Positions 8,961-18,320 of a stretch of DNA of 64,000 bases are shown here, piece by piece. The stretch is from G963668655 sp963668655. GTDB lineage: Bacteria > Myxococcota_A > SURF-8. Both the position numbers and the translations under genes were made by a program. The notes under the pieces are model-generated. The model ran no database searches and had not been told where the DNA came from. It saw only the letters and a program-made list of their open reading frames with translations. Within the stretch, counting starts at the first letter, position 1. Every line of letters starts with the position of its first letter. The DNA lies in the NCBI GenBank assembly GCA_963668655.2, contig CAXXPQ010000004.1, positions 248,001 through 312,000 of the forward strand, in the 5' to 3' direction.

Positions 8961-10723
8961 TTTCGCCAAGACTCCAATGGGTTGTTTCCGGCTGAAACCG
9001 GAAGGGTGACTCGGAAAACGGCGCCCCGTCCCGGCTCCGACTCGACCACGATGCCGCCGTCGTTCTCGCGAATGACGCGCTCCACCAGGGCCAGGCCCAG
9101 GCCGGACCCCTTCCCCGCGCTTTTGGTGCTGTAAAAGGGCCGGAAGACGTGCTCGATGTGCTGCGGGTCGATGCCCGGCCCCGAATCCTCGATCTCCAGC
9201 ACCCAGAACGCTCCGTTTTCTTCCGTTCTCTTTTCAATCGACACGCACAGATCTCCCCGGCCTTCCATCGCCTGGCAGGCATTGGTGTAGAGATTCAGAA
9301 AGGCATGCTCCATGGCCCGCCGCTGGACGAAGACGGGAACGTCGGGCTCGGAACACAGGATTCGATAGGTCACGTCCGGATACATGACGGACACGGTTTC
9401 GCGGACCCGCCCGATCAGCCGCCGCAAATCGATCCGTTCCGGCCGCACCTTCTCCAGACGGGCGATGTCCAGCAGGTTTCGGATCAATTCGGTGATGCGC
9501 TCGGTCTGGACGACGATCCGATCCAGGGCGGCCTGGCTGGCGGCGTCGTCCGGAACTTTCCGCTTCACCAGCTGGGCGCTGCCCCGTACGACATTCAGGG
9601 GCGTTCCAAGTTCGTGGGCCAGTCCGGTGGTCAGCTCGCCCAGAGTCGCCAGTTTCTCGGCCTGGATGGTTTTCCTTTCCGCCTTGATGAAATGATCGAT
9701 ATAGATGTTCAGATCCTCCACCAGCTCGGCCAGTTCGCGGATGCGATGAATCGAGGCGGGCGGGCGCACGGGCGAACGCAGGTCGCGGTCCTTCCGCCGG
9801 ATTTCACGCGCCAGTTCGGAAAGGGGAAAGACGAGCCGGGTGCTGAACAGAAAGAACGTGGAGATGGCCAGGACGCCCGCGACGAGCACGGCAAGAATCA
9901 GCAGAAGGAAGCGTTTCCGGATATCGATCATGCTTTCGGCCACATCCGCACTGACCACGATCGCCCAGCCCGTTTTCTCCATGCGTGAAACGTAACCCAG
10001 CCGAGGACGTCCGGAAATGACGCTGACATATTGAACAGGGCCGGTCCGTCCGGCGATATAGCGGCGCACCGGTTCGTTTTCGTGAAACATTTCCGGATGG
10101 TCCACCAGTTCGGGCGCACTATAGAAAATGGGAGCGCCGCGGTCGTCGATGGCGTAAATATGCCGGTTGATGAGCGAATCGAAACGGGAGGTGAGCTGTT
10201 CGTGCAGGTAGTTCGGTTCCAGACTGGCGATGCGGCACGAACCGTCGGGCGACGGACGGCAGACACGGACGAAAACCCGCCGGCCGCCCAGCGCGGGAAC
10301 GGAAACGACGCCGGAGACATTGAACGGACGGCCCTGCCTGCTTTCGATCGAAACCCAGGGCAGACCGTCGGGAAACGTGTCGTCCAATCGCCCGGGATCG
10401 ACGGCGGTCGCCAGAACCTCTCCACCGAAAGACACGATCGGACTTCCGGCGAGCGGCGCATCGGGAAGATTCGCCGCGCCGGAACGCACTTCCTCCAGTT
10501 GGCGCGCCGCCTCCTGCAAAATGCTCAGCAAAAGCGAACCGGCCAGGGTGGCGATCTGGCGATTGGTGTCCTGAAGCTGGTTTTCGAACTGCCGGATCTC
10601 GCTGCGGTATCCGTGCCAGGAAAACACGGCCAGGGGAAGCGTTGGCAGAAGAATCATCGCGCCGAGCCAGAAGGCGAGCATGTTGCGCAGCGAGGTCTGC
10701 TTTTGAGAGCCTGGAGCTTGCAT
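8957..10723 (-). CDS. Membrane sensor histidine kinase, NtrB/DctB-like partner
   Basis: 588 aa. TM helix near residues 15-35 (LAFWLGAMILLPTLPLAVF), a periplasmic sensor of about 250 aa, a second TM (LLLILAVLVAGVLAISTFFL), a HAMP-like linker, HisKA with GLAHELGTPLNVV and HATPase with YTNACQAM, DSGPGID and GKGSGLGLAL. Its stop overlaps the regulator start (ATGA), indicating translational coupling and a cognate pair. The start is uncertain: I use the ATG at 10723, preceded by AGGA at 10 nt, but 10753 is also possible. A terminator from the gene upstream ends at 10850, so it has its own promoter. Confidence 0.87.
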   Translation of the reverse strand: MQAPGSQKQTSLRNMLAFWLGAMILLPTLPLAVFSWHGYRSEIRQFENQLQDTNRQIATLAGSLLLSILQEAARQLEEVRSGAANLPDAPLAGSPIVSFGGEVLATAVDPGRLDDTFPDGLPWVSIESRQGRPFNVSGVVSVPALGGRRVFVRVCRPSPDGSCRIASLEPNYLHEQLTSRFDSLINRHIYAIDDRGAPIFYSAPELVDHPEMFHENEPVRRYIAGRTGPVQYVSVISGRPRLGYVSRMEKTGWAIVVSADVAESMIDIRKRFLLLILAVLVAGVLAISTFFLFSTRLVFPLSELAREIRRKDRDLRSPVRPPASIHRIRELAELVEDLNIYIDHFIKAERKTIQAEKLATLGELTTGLAHELGTPLNVVRGSAQLVKRKVPDDAASQAALDRIVVQTERITELIRNLLDIARLEKVRPERIDLRRLIGRVRETVSVMYPDVTYRILCSEPDVPVFVQRRAMEHAFLNLYTNACQAMEGRGDLCVSIEKRTEENGAFWVLEIEDSGPGIDPQHIEHVFRPFYSTKSAGKGSGLGLALVERVIRENDGGIVVESEPGRGAVFRVTLPVSAGNNPLESWRK

Positions 10724-10844
10724 CGGTACGATTTCCTGTAGACCGGCTGCCATCAGCCTACATGATTTCCTTCTTGAAATGCAATCTTTCGAACGAGACG
10801 CAGGAGGAATCAAACCCGTTCAAGAATGGAAATGCGGTATCGTC

Positions 10845-10879
10845 GAGACGAAAACGCCGCCGGTGACGACCCGGCGGCG
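10845..10879 (-). terminator. Rho-independent terminator after propeller lipoprotein
   Basis: On the minus strand a perfect 9-bp GC stem CGCCGCCGG / CCGGCGGCG (10879-10871 and 10863-10855) with a 7-nt loop is followed by TTTTCGTC. It lies about 27 nt past the stop codon at 10906. Confidence 0.85.
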
Positions 10880-10905
10880 ATGGATGCAGCGAATGTGTCG
10901 AAACG

Positions 10906-13158
10906 TTATTCTTCGCTCGCGGCGGCCTCGGAAAGTACGTCGGCCAGGGGACGGAAGGCGAGATTCTCGAATCGGGCGAAATACACCCCGGTGCCGTCGC
11001 CGTAACCGAACCACAGCCCGTTCTCGGCGTCCGTCTGGAAAACGCCGTTCGAACCGGCGCGCATGGGGAACAGGACGGCCTCGTCGTCCTCCGCGTTCGC
11101 CGGATCGTTGGGCTTGTGAACCAACAGGCCGTGTTCGATGAAATAGTACAGAATTCCCTGGTCGTCCAGGGCGAAGCCGGTGGAAGGCGACGGAAGATCC
11201 GTGTAGGCGACGATCACATCGTCCTCCGCCGTGGCGGTGCCCTGGATATCCGTGTAGTACAATCCCGAAAGCGTCATCACCCAGAACGTTCCATCTCCGG
11301 CCTGCCGGATGGTCTGAACCATGCGCGTTCCGTCCAACAGCCCGGTTTCGATGATCTCGTCCGTCGTGTCGGTGGCGGTCCCGTTACAATCGTAATGGTG
11401 CAGCCCCAAGGTGTTTCCGATCAAACCCTTGCAGCCGTCGTAGAACACCATCGTATCCACGGGAGCCCCGGCGACGAAGCCGAAGTATTCGGATTCAACC
11501 GCATAGGACATGTCGTCGGCGGCGGTCTGGTAGGATCCCCGAGTATCGTAAACGTTGAACATAATCAGGGGGATGGCGAATTCCTGGTAACTACCGACCC
11601 AGATGGCGCCTCCCGGCCCGATGGTGGTGGTGATGACGCCGTTGGGGGCTCCGGAAGCCTCGTTCCAGACGGAAAAAGCGCCCTCCGAATCCATATAGGA
11701 AAGGTAGGCGCCGCCCACGAGATATCCGTCCGACAACTTCACGATGGTACGCACGTCGTAGGGCGTGGCTTCCGCGGGATCGTTGAGTTCGTAGGCCGTG
11801 AACGAGAAATCCGCCGGAACGTCTTCCGCCGCGTAGGCCACGCGCGTCACGGCGTTGCCACCGCCCAGAAGCACGCCGCCGTCCTCCATCCAGAAGCCGG
11901 CCAGATCGTTGCGCGGCACTCCGCCCAGATCGAGATAGTGATGGCGGACCCAGGCGGCGGCGGAAGGTTCTCCATCGAAAACCAGCACTCCCGCGTCCAG
12001 TTCTGTGCTGTAAAACAGTGTATGCGAATCCAGCACGGCGGCGGAAATCCAGGCATTGCCCTCGTTGGATCCGAATTCATCCAGTTTCGCCGCCAGATCG
12101 TCCTCGGGCGCATCGGTGTTCGCCGTGGAAAGCAGGAAATGGTCGATGCCGTTCTTTTCCATTCCCACGGCGATACCGGCCGCGAACGGGAAAAAGCCGG
12201 AGTAATCGGCCGACGAGGGCGACGGCAGTTCCACCCACGCGTCGTCCGTGCCGTTGTCCAGGGTTCCCTTGTGATCGAGATGCCAGGCTTTTTCCGCATG
12301 GACGATCCAGACGCCCTGATCGGCGTCGGCGGCCAGGGCCCCGATCTCCGGATTCTCGAAGCCGTATTCCACCTCGTATTCCGTATCGTCGGCGGGGTTG
12401 GCCGGGTCGCCCGGCTCCACGGCGTACAGCATGTAGGTATCGTTCAAATACACGGTGAACCAAAGGCGACCGGCCCCGTCGATGTCCACGGCATAGGGGC
12501 GGTTCGCCAGGGTGCTGGCGGCGCTTATCCGATAATCGTTCCAGGTCCAGGTCGCGCCGTCTTCCGGTGTTTCTCCGGTGGAAACCGCCGCGAAGCCGAA
12601 GTTGGTCGCCAACCAGACGCCTTCCTGCGTGGGATGACAGAGCAGATGGATGATCTCCCGGTTGTTCGTGAGCCGTTCCGTCATGTCGGGAACGACCAGA
12701 ACGTCGTCCGAGCCGTCCAGCGGGCTGTCCTTCGGAAGCAGCAGATACAGCCCCGTCTTGGTGGCGAACCACAGCCGATCCGCCCCGTCGATACAAGCGC
12801 CCACCGGACTCTTTTCCGGATATCCCTCCAGCGTGATTTCGTTGTGAAGCAGGCTTTCGTCGTCGGAGGTATCCGTAAAGGTTCCCTTGGCGTCGAGCGC
12901 GATGATGCCAGCCCGGGACACCGTCCAGACGATTCCGTTCGAATCCGCGTCCACGTAGGCCCCCTGGGCCGTCTGCCATTTGGAAAGGTCGATTTTCATG
13001 GCGGGGGCTTCCTCCTCGATCTCCGTATCGAGATCCCCGTCGATCCCGTCCGCATCCCCGTCCGGCCCCATGTCTCCATCGGCCAGTTTCTCGTTCTTAT
13101 GGCAGGCAACGATCAGCAGCGACAACAGCAAGAGCAGCCCGTACCGGTGGATGTTCAT
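10906..13158 (-). CDS. Secreted lipoprotein with beta-propeller repeats
   Basis: 750 aa. Signal peptide with lipobox (LLIVAC), then an acidic linker DGDMGPDGDADG and about 700 residues of repeated beta-propeller-like units. Recurrent phrases such as GRLWF, GVWLATNFG, GLYLL and GLYYTDI match two-component-regulator propeller or ligand-binding sensor repeats. I place the start at the ATG at 13158, preceded by GAGGGGA at 6 nt, rather than the longer frame to 13212. No enzymatic motif is visible. Probably displayed on the cell envelope. It lies downstream of the phosphoesterase in the same direction and ends at a strong terminator. Function unknown. Confidence 0.8.
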   Translation of the reverse strand: MNIHRYGLLLLLSLLIVACHKNEKLADGDMGPDGDADGIDGDLDTEIEEEAPAMKIDLSKWQTAQGAYVDADSNGIVWTVSRAGIIALDAKGTFTDTSDDESLLHNEITLEGYPEKSPVGACIDGADRLWFATKTGLYLLLPKDSPLDGSDDVLVVPDMTERLTNNREIIHLLCHPTQEGVWLATNFGFAAVSTGETPEDGATWTWNDYRISAASTLANRPYAVDIDGAGRLWFTVYLNDTYMLYAVEPGDPANPADDTEYEVEYGFENPEIGALAADADQGVWIVHAEKAWHLDHKGTLDNGTDDAWVELPSPSSADYSGFFPFAAGIAVGMEKNGIDHFLLSTANTDAPEDDLAAKLDEFGSNEGNAWISAAVLDSHTLFYSTELDAGVLVFDGEPSAAAWVRHHYLDLGGVPRNDLAGFWMEDGGVLLGGGNAVTRVAYAAEDVPADFSFTAYELNDPAEATPYDVRTIVKLSDGYLVGGAYLSYMDSEGAFSVWNEASGAPNGVITTTIGPGGAIWVGSYQEFAIPLIMFNVYDTRGSYQTAADDMSYAVESEYFGFVAGAPVDTMVFYDGCKGLIGNTLGLHHYDCNGTATDTTDEIIETGLLDGTRMVQTIRQAGDGTFWVMTLSGLYYTDIQGTATAEDDVIVAYTDLPSPSTGFALDDQGILYYFIEHGLLVHKPNDPANAEDDEAVLFPMRAGSNGVFQTDAENGLWFGYGDGTGVYFARFENLAFRPLADVLSEAAASEE

Positions 13159-13227
13159 CGTCAATCCCCTCATCCGCTTATTCCCATCAATCCATGTCAG
13201 GTTGTTTTCCATGCTTCCGTCGAACGC

Positions 13228-14622
13228 CTACTCCACCGGCGACCGCCTGCGGAGCCAAGCGAATCCTCCCAGCAAAAGAAGCAGGAAAAGAAGCGCCACG
13301 CCGCAATCCTGCTGGCGGCAGCCCGCGAATCCCATTTCCGCATCGTAGGAATTCTGTTCCGACGGCCGGAATCCGCCTCCGTCGTCGCCGTCCGGATCCG
13401 TGTTGTCCGGATTATAAGGGTCCGTGCCCGGATCATCCGTGTCCCCATCTTCGTCATTGTCTCCGTCCTCGACCACTTCCGGCGGAATTTTGTCGCTCTT
13501 CCAGTCGAATTCCTCGATGACCTGTCCCGTGCTGGTTTTGGCCACCGCATGGATATCCCGGCCGTTCACGTCGAAAACGACGTAGTTGAAGTCTTCCACG
13601 CACTGGTGGGAATAGACGCCCCATTTCTGCTTGGGGACGCAATCGTAAAGTCCCGCTCCGCCGCCGCCGGTGACGATGAAGTTCAGTCCGGTGGGATCGA
13701 CCCCCCGGTAGTAGTGGTGATCGTGTCCGGAGAAAATGGCGGTGACGCCGTAACTGGCCAAGAGGTCCAGATAGGACCGCACGGTTCCGTTTCCCGACCG
13801 ATCGGGCTTGGCCGAGTAGGGGCCGACGTGCAGGGCGATGAAGATGTGCAGGATGTTGGGGTCTTTCTTGGCGTCTTCCAGAAGCCAGATCATCCAGTCG
13901 TATTGCAGGCTTCCCTTGCCGAGGCTCGCCACCTGGTCGTCCAGGACGATGAAACGGGTGTTTCCCCAATCGACGGAATAGAATTGCTCGTCGTATTCGT
14001 GCTCTTCACTGGCGTTGATGGGCGGGTTGGCGAAATACCTCTTATAGTTGCTCACGTCGCCGCCGGCTGCGGTGTCGTGGTTGCCGAGCGCCGGAAGCAG
14101 AAACGCCGTCGCCATCAGTTCCCGCTCGATGGTGAAATGCTGTTGCCAGCAGGTCTCGTCCTCTCCGGTGCAGGCCAGATCCCCGCTGTTCAGGTAGATC
14201 TCGGGAGCGTCGGCCAGAATGCCTTCCGTCACGCGGCGGTGATCGGCATACCCGCTTCGACTGTCGCCGAAGGCGACGAAGCGAAACGGCTTGGTGGCCG
14301 GGGGCGCGGTGACGAATCGAAAGACCTCCGTACTTTCCCCGTCGCTGGTCACGCTGTAATAATAGGGCTTGCCCGCGTCCAGATCGGTGATGCGAACCTC
14401 GTGCATGACTCCCTGGGGGGCTTCGATGATCTCGCCGAGATCCTCGGTGGTTCCCCACTCCACGGTTCCGGCGGCGGAGCTTTCGGTCTCCCATACGATG
14501 GAACCGCCGTGTTTGGTGACTTTGGCGATGAACGGCCCCTTCTTGATTTCCGCGTGCGCGCTCGACGCCAGGGCGAGGCTCACGACAAGGCCGGACAGAA
14601 TAACCAGTTTTCGTATCATCAC
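13228..14622 (-). CDS. Purple-acid-phosphatase-like metallophosphoesterase with C-terminal sorting tail
   Basis: 464 aa. Signal peptide (residues 1-24), a fibronectin-type N-terminal domain (about 25-105), then a calcineurin-like phosphoesterase with the metal-binding signatures FGDSR, LNSGDLA, ALGNHDT and FSGHDHHYY. An acidic Asp/Gly/Pro linker leads to GFAGCRQQDCG, a hydrophobic helix and a final RRRSPVE. This architecture is like MYXO-CTERM tails, which are processed at the Cys and anchored at the surface. The activity is probably hydrolysis of extracellular phosphomonoesters or diesters. SD GGGAGG precedes the ATG, and it follows the porin gene after 16 nt. Confidence 0.85.
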   Translation of the reverse strand: MMIRKLVILSGLVVSLALASSAHAEIKKGPFIAKVTKHGGSIVWETESSAAGTVEWGTTEDLGEIIEAPQGVMHEVRITDLDAGKPYYYSVTSDGESTEVFRFVTAPPATKPFRFVAFGDSRSGYADHRRVTEGILADAPEIYLNSGDLACTGEDETCWQQHFTIERELMATAFLLPALGNHDTAAGGDVSNYKRYFANPPINASEEHEYDEQFYSVDWGNTRFIVLDDQVASLGKGSLQYDWMIWLLEDAKKDPNILHIFIALHVGPYSAKPDRSGNGTVRSYLDLLASYGVTAIFSGHDHHYYRGVDPTGLNFIVTGGGGAGLYDCVPKQKWGVYSHQCVEDFNYVVFDVNGRDIHAVAKTSTGQVIEEFDWKSDKIPPEVVEDGDNDEDGDTDDPGTDPYNPDNTDPDGDDGGGFRPSEQNSYDAEMGFAGCRQQDCGVALLFLLLLLGGFAWLRRRSPVE

Positions 14623-14638
14623 GGTCCTCCCGTTTTCG

Positions 14639-16030
14639 TTACAGGGCGATCTGAACGTAGAACTGAACCTCGTCGTTGTTCACGTTTTTCAAACGGTGCT
14701 CGGAATAGGTCTCGGTTTCGGAGGCTTCCAGTTCCATCTTATGCGTATAGTTCAACATCAGCCGGACCAGATTGATCGGCCACCAGCTCGCCGCCGCCGT
14801 GATCCAGCGTCGGCCCTGGTTGGCGTATTCCGGAAGCGGGGGCTGAAGGTTGGTGTCGTCCGGATCGTACCATTGGTAGCGCAGCGCCAGTTCGTAACGC
14901 CGTTTGGGAAAGCTGTAGCCGGCGAACACCTGGTATCCCATGGCGCGCGTCCAGGTGTTGGAATAGTTCTGTCCCTCGTATTCCGTCTTGTGGAATACGT
15001 CGTCCATCGTCTGCATGGCCCACTCGCCGCCGACGAAAGCGCCGTAGGCATAAACGCGCAGATCGGCGGCCACGGCCGAGCGGCTGTTCACGATACGCCA
15101 GGGAAGCTGTTCCTGATAATAATACCCGGCTCCGGCCTCCAGGCGTACGCGCTCGTGAATCCAGTCTTTCGAACTGAACTCGGTGCGCACGGCCAGCACG
15201 CTGTTTTCCCAGTGCTCCTGCTCGGGTTTCTCCAGATTGGAGAACATGCCGCCCTCGATGGTCCAGGCGTTGTCGAAAAATCCGAACCGCATGGACGCGC
15301 CGGCGTGACGCCCCAACCCGATGGGAACCATGTCGGAATAGTACCAGTTCCCATAGGGGCTGACGTACTGGGGGCGGTCGAAGAAGTACAGCCCCTTGTC
15401 GTCCTCCAACTCGCTGTGCAGAAACGGCACTTTCATGACGCCCATCTTGAAGCGCGGGGAAAACCAGAAGTTGTGAAGCTCGGCCGAAAGATAGGCGTCA
15501 CCGGGCGCAACGCTGGGCGCGAAGTGTCCCTTCACCTTGTAATCCAACAGGAAATACCACTCCTTCGCAACCCGGTATTTGTCCAGACTTCCGGCGAAAC
15601 CGAACTGCGCGTCGAAAACCTTGAAGCGCGACTGGCGCAGAATCTGGTTGGTTTCATCGAACTGCTCGTGGTAGAACCCGGTCCGAAGCAGGAAATTGGG
15701 CTTGATGAACTGCCACAGGCGATGTTTCTTCGGGCTGAAAAACTCGTCCACCTTGTGATCGATCTCGTCAGCCGTGGGCAATTTCTTTTCCGTGTCCGGG
15801 GCGGGTTCCGGCTCCAGCGCGGCTTCCGCCTGCGGAGCGGGCTCCGTGTCCGGAACAATCTCCGCTTTCGGCGCGGGCTCCACCTGTGGCGCGGGCTCCG
15901 CCTGCGACACCTCTTCCGGCGAAGGCGAACCGGCCGACTCCGCAAACGCCGTCTGCATCAGCAGAACCGACATCGCCACCGTCATCATGCACGACAAGAT
16001 CCGTTTCAAAGCAGAACCCCCGATCATCAT
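14639..16030 (-). CDS. Outer-membrane porin with Pro/Ala/Glu-rich periplasmic linker
   Basis: 463 aa. Signal peptide (ILSCMMTVAMSVLLMQTAFA), then a 45-residue Glu/Pro/Ala repeat linker (units like AEPAPQVEPAP), then a beta-barrel of OprO/P-like character rich in aromatic girdle residues, ending DEVQFYVQIAL. The linker may reach toward peptidoglycan or act as a periplasmic spacer. I take the ATG at 16030, which follows GGAG by 6 nt. It is the first gene of an apparent operon with the phosphoesterase and propeller lipoprotein, which suggests uptake of products released by those surface proteins. Confidence 0.75.
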   Translation of the reverse strand: MMIGGSALKRILSCMMTVAMSVLLMQTAFAESAGSPSPEEVSQAEPAPQVEPAPKAEIVPDTEPAPQAEAALEPEPAPDTEKKLPTADEIDHKVDEFFSPKKHRLWQFIKPNFLLRTGFYHEQFDETNQILRQSRFKVFDAQFGFAGSLDKYRVAKEWYFLLDYKVKGHFAPSVAPGDAYLSAELHNFWFSPRFKMGVMKVPFLHSELEDDKGLYFFDRPQYVSPYGNWYYSDMVPIGLGRHAGASMRFGFFDNAWTIEGGMFSNLEKPEQEHWENSVLAVRTEFSSKDWIHERVRLEAGAGYYYQEQLPWRIVNSRSAVAADLRVYAYGAFVGGEWAMQTMDDVFHKTEYEGQNYSNTWTRAMGYQVFAGYSFPKRRYELALRYQWYDPDDTNLQPPLPEYANQGRRWITAAASWWPINLVRLMLNYTHKMELEASETETYSEHRLKNVNNDEVQFYVQIAL

Positions 16031-16079
16031 GAGCAACTCCATTGTCTCCGAAATGGGAAAACGACCGATGATGTTCGTC

Positions 16080-16107
16080 ATGATAGTCTTTTTTTTGCTT
16101 CTGACAA
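16080..16107 (-). promoter_or_regulatory. Sigma-70-type promoter of porin/phosphoesterase operon
   Basis: On the minus strand TTGTCA (16107-16102) is separated by 16 nt from TATCAT (16085-16080), giving a start near 16073 and a leader of about 43 nt before the porin ATG. Confidence 0.5.
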
Positions 16108-16322
16108 CCGGTGAGCGACGTTTTTTCTATTAGATCTCGGTTAGGAAGCGGAGAAAGCCGCGGCTGAAGGCGTTTCGAACGGGAATAACCAAATTCTAAC
16201 TTGCCCCGGCAGGGTGTCCGGTGACAATCTCGTCCCGGAAAAATTTTCTCGCAAGGCTCGATCGCCTCCACGAGCCGTGAATACCGACGTATCCGAAACG
16301 TATCGAAAGCGGAGCTTGCACC

Positions 16323-18005
16323 ATGGCACGAAAATCCATTCCTTTCCGACTGTTCGTTCTTGGCCTGTCCTTCCTCGTACTCCTGTTCACGGGATGCGAC
16401 GATTCCGGCGACGGCACGGACGGCGACCTTTCCCCCGACGGGGACGCGGACGCGACCCCGTACGGCGACGAGCCATCCCCCGACGGCGATGAGAACACGC
16501 CCCCGGACGGAGACGAAGAGACTCCCGACGGCGACATGGACGCGGAAACGGAGGCGGAAACCGAGATCGAGACGGAGGTGCCTCTCTGGCCCGCCTGTGA
16601 TCCCGCGGCGGCGACGCAGACGGTCACCTTCGTGCATGTCAACGACCTGCACTCCCACTATTCGCCCCGGCGCAACACCGGCATGGAAAGTCCCGTGGCG
16701 CGGCTCGTGGGCTACGTGAAACAGGCCCGCGAGCAGAATCCCTATACGCTGTTCACCAACGGCGGCGACGATCACGAAAAGGGCTCCGTGGCCGAACCGC
16801 TGTCCATGGGTTACGCCACGAAGGAAATCGTCCACGCGATGAACTTCGACGTGCGCGTAGTGGGCAACCACGATTTCGCCTGGGGTCCGGAAGAACTGAC
16901 GGATTACGTCAACGATCCCCATGCCCTGGTGGTGGCCTCGAACACCACCTACGTCGGAACGAATCCCGACGACTGGAAGGCGGTGAAATACGGTGTGTTG
17001 GAGGTGGGTTGCGTGAAAATCGGCTTCTTCGGCATGGTCGGAAAGCCCTGGAACGAGAAAAACGAGCAATACACGGGGGATTTCTTTCCCGGAGGCGACT
17101 TCCGGATGGATTTCGGCTTTATCGACATCGCGGAGGAGATCGTCGGTCAACACCGCGCCGAAGTGGACCTGATGGTCATGATAAGCCACCTGGGCACCGG
17201 GCTGGATGAAGCCATCGCTCTCTCGGTGGAAGGCATCGACGTGATCCTGGGCGGCCATTCCCACACCGTCATGGGCGCGCCGCAGATCATCCCGCCCTAC
17301 GACACCATCATGATTCAGTCCGGATCGGGCGCGGAATTTCTGACCCACCTGGACATCACCGTGGACCTGGACAGCCGCAAGGTCACCGGCCACCGGCACG
17401 AGCTGATCGCCAACGTCTACACCACCATCGAGGCCGACGCCGAAATGCAGGCCACAGTGGAGGATGTCATGGGCCGCTACGCCCCGGATTACGATACGGC
17501 GCTGGGACAGATCAAGGCCCGAAAGACGGAGAATGGCGTGCGTGATCTCACGGCCATCGCCGCCGTGGCGACGTCGGACGCCGACGCCGCCATCATCAAT
17601 CCGTGGGCGGTCTGGGGCGTGGCCCAGGCCGGGGATTTCACCCAGCAGGACATGATGGACTGCTATAAAATCGAGCGCCAACCCGCCGGAACGCCCAGTT
17701 GGAACGCCTATTATCTGGCGACGATTTCCGGCGCGAACCTGCAAACGCTCGCGTCGAGCATCGCGGATCCGTGGGCCTACGTCGGTCCGGACGCCATCGA
17801 TCCGGACCGGACTTATACGCTCGGATTTCACAAGTTTTCGGCCTACAACCCGGAGGAATATCTGCCCGAGGGCGTAACCATCCAGTCGTTCGAGTTCGAA
17901 TGCGAAACCTGGGAACTGCTCGATCGCTACACGCGCCAACGGACGGGCGAATGCCTTTTCGTGGACGTGGACGAGTCTCTGAGCGACTGCACGCCCGCGC
18001 GTTAG
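16323..18005 (+). CDS. 5'-nucleotidase/UshA-type phosphatase lipoprotein
   Basis: 560 aa. Lipobox LLFTGC with Cys at about residue 25, then an acidic linker of about 75 residues rich in DGD units. Next is a metallophosphatase domain with the UshA signatures VHVNDLHSHY, TNGGDDHEKG, VVGNHDF and LGGHSHTV. A C-terminal 5'-nucleotidase domain (INPWAVWG, KIERQP region) completes it. The family hydrolyses nucleotides, UDP-sugars or other phosphoesters outside the inner membrane. The ATG has GGAG 8 nt upstream. It diverges from the porin/phosphoesterase operon, so the region is a likely organic-phosphate scavenging set. The +2 residue is Asp, an inner-membrane retention signal in E. coli. Confidence 0.88.
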   Translation: MARKSIPFRLFVLGLSFLVLLFTGCDDSGDGTDGDLSPDGDADATPYGDEPSPDGDENTPPDGDEETPDGDMDAETEAETEIETEVPLWPACDPAAATQTVTFVHVNDLHSHYSPRRNTGMESPVARLVGYVKQAREQNPYTLFTNGGDDHEKGSVAEPLSMGYATKEIVHAMNFDVRVVGNHDFAWGPEELTDYVNDPHALVVASNTTYVGTNPDDWKAVKYGVLEVGCVKIGFFGMVGKPWNEKNEQYTGDFFPGGDFRMDFGFIDIAEEIVGQHRAEVDLMVMISHLGTGLDEAIALSVEGIDVILGGHSHTVMGAPQIIPPYDTIMIQSGSGAEFLTHLDITVDLDSRKVTGHRHELIANVYTTIEADAEMQATVEDVMGRYAPDYDTALGQIKARKTENGVRDLTAIAAVATSDADAAIINPWAVWGVAQAGDFTQQDMMDCYKIERQPAGTPSWNAYYLATISGANLQTLASSIADPWAYVGPDAIDPDRTYTLGFHKFSAYNPEEYLPEGVTIQSFEFECETWELLDRYTRQRTGECLFVDVDESLSDCTPAR

Positions 18006-18196
18006 GCGCGAAATAGGCAGGAATTTCGATTTTGCACCCCGGTCGGAACACAGGGACTATCACCGGGGACAATGCTCCTCCCGTGGCGCGTTGCAGAAAC
18101 CCGCGCAACTATTGAATATCAGGAAGGAATATCGCGCAACGTTTCCCTATTTCTTCATGAGCGTGAAAGGATCCGAAGGGACGAAAACCGCCCTCC

Positions 18197-18271
18197 GCCC
18201 GGACGAACGCTTTTTCTTCCGAATCCCGTGTATTTCCATCCACTTACACACGAAAAAGCGTTCCCCCGGGC
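18197..18271. repeat. Imperfect 20-bp inverted repeat overlapping a terminator
   Basis: The arms at 18197-18216 and 18252-18271 match at 18 of 20 positions and are separated by 35 nt. The right arm shares bases with the left arm of the terminator hairpin at 18264-18281, so the two structures exclude each other. This lies in the 315-bp gap between the 5'-nucleotidase and the HesB-like gene, which holds no other gene that I can see. Confidence 0.5.
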
Positions 18272-18286
18272 GAACCCGGGGTTTTT
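18264..18286 (+). terminator. Terminator after 5'-nucleotidase gene
   Basis: A 7-bp stem CCCCGGG / CCCGGGG with a CGAA loop is followed by TTTTT. On the other strand GAACGCTTTTTC follows, so it may also stop minus-strand transcripts from the HesB-like gene. Confidence 0.75.
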
Positions 18287-18320
18287 CCTGAAATGGCGAA
18301 AGACGCGGGATTCGCGACGT

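Noticed and set aside
11116..14775. A long open frame of more than 1200 codons on the plus strand, and similar ones at 144-1574 and 2497-4947
   Set aside because: They are antisense to clearly recognised genes and their translations show no domain, signal peptide or family resemblance. The GC-rich codon use of the real genes leaves the opposite strand open.
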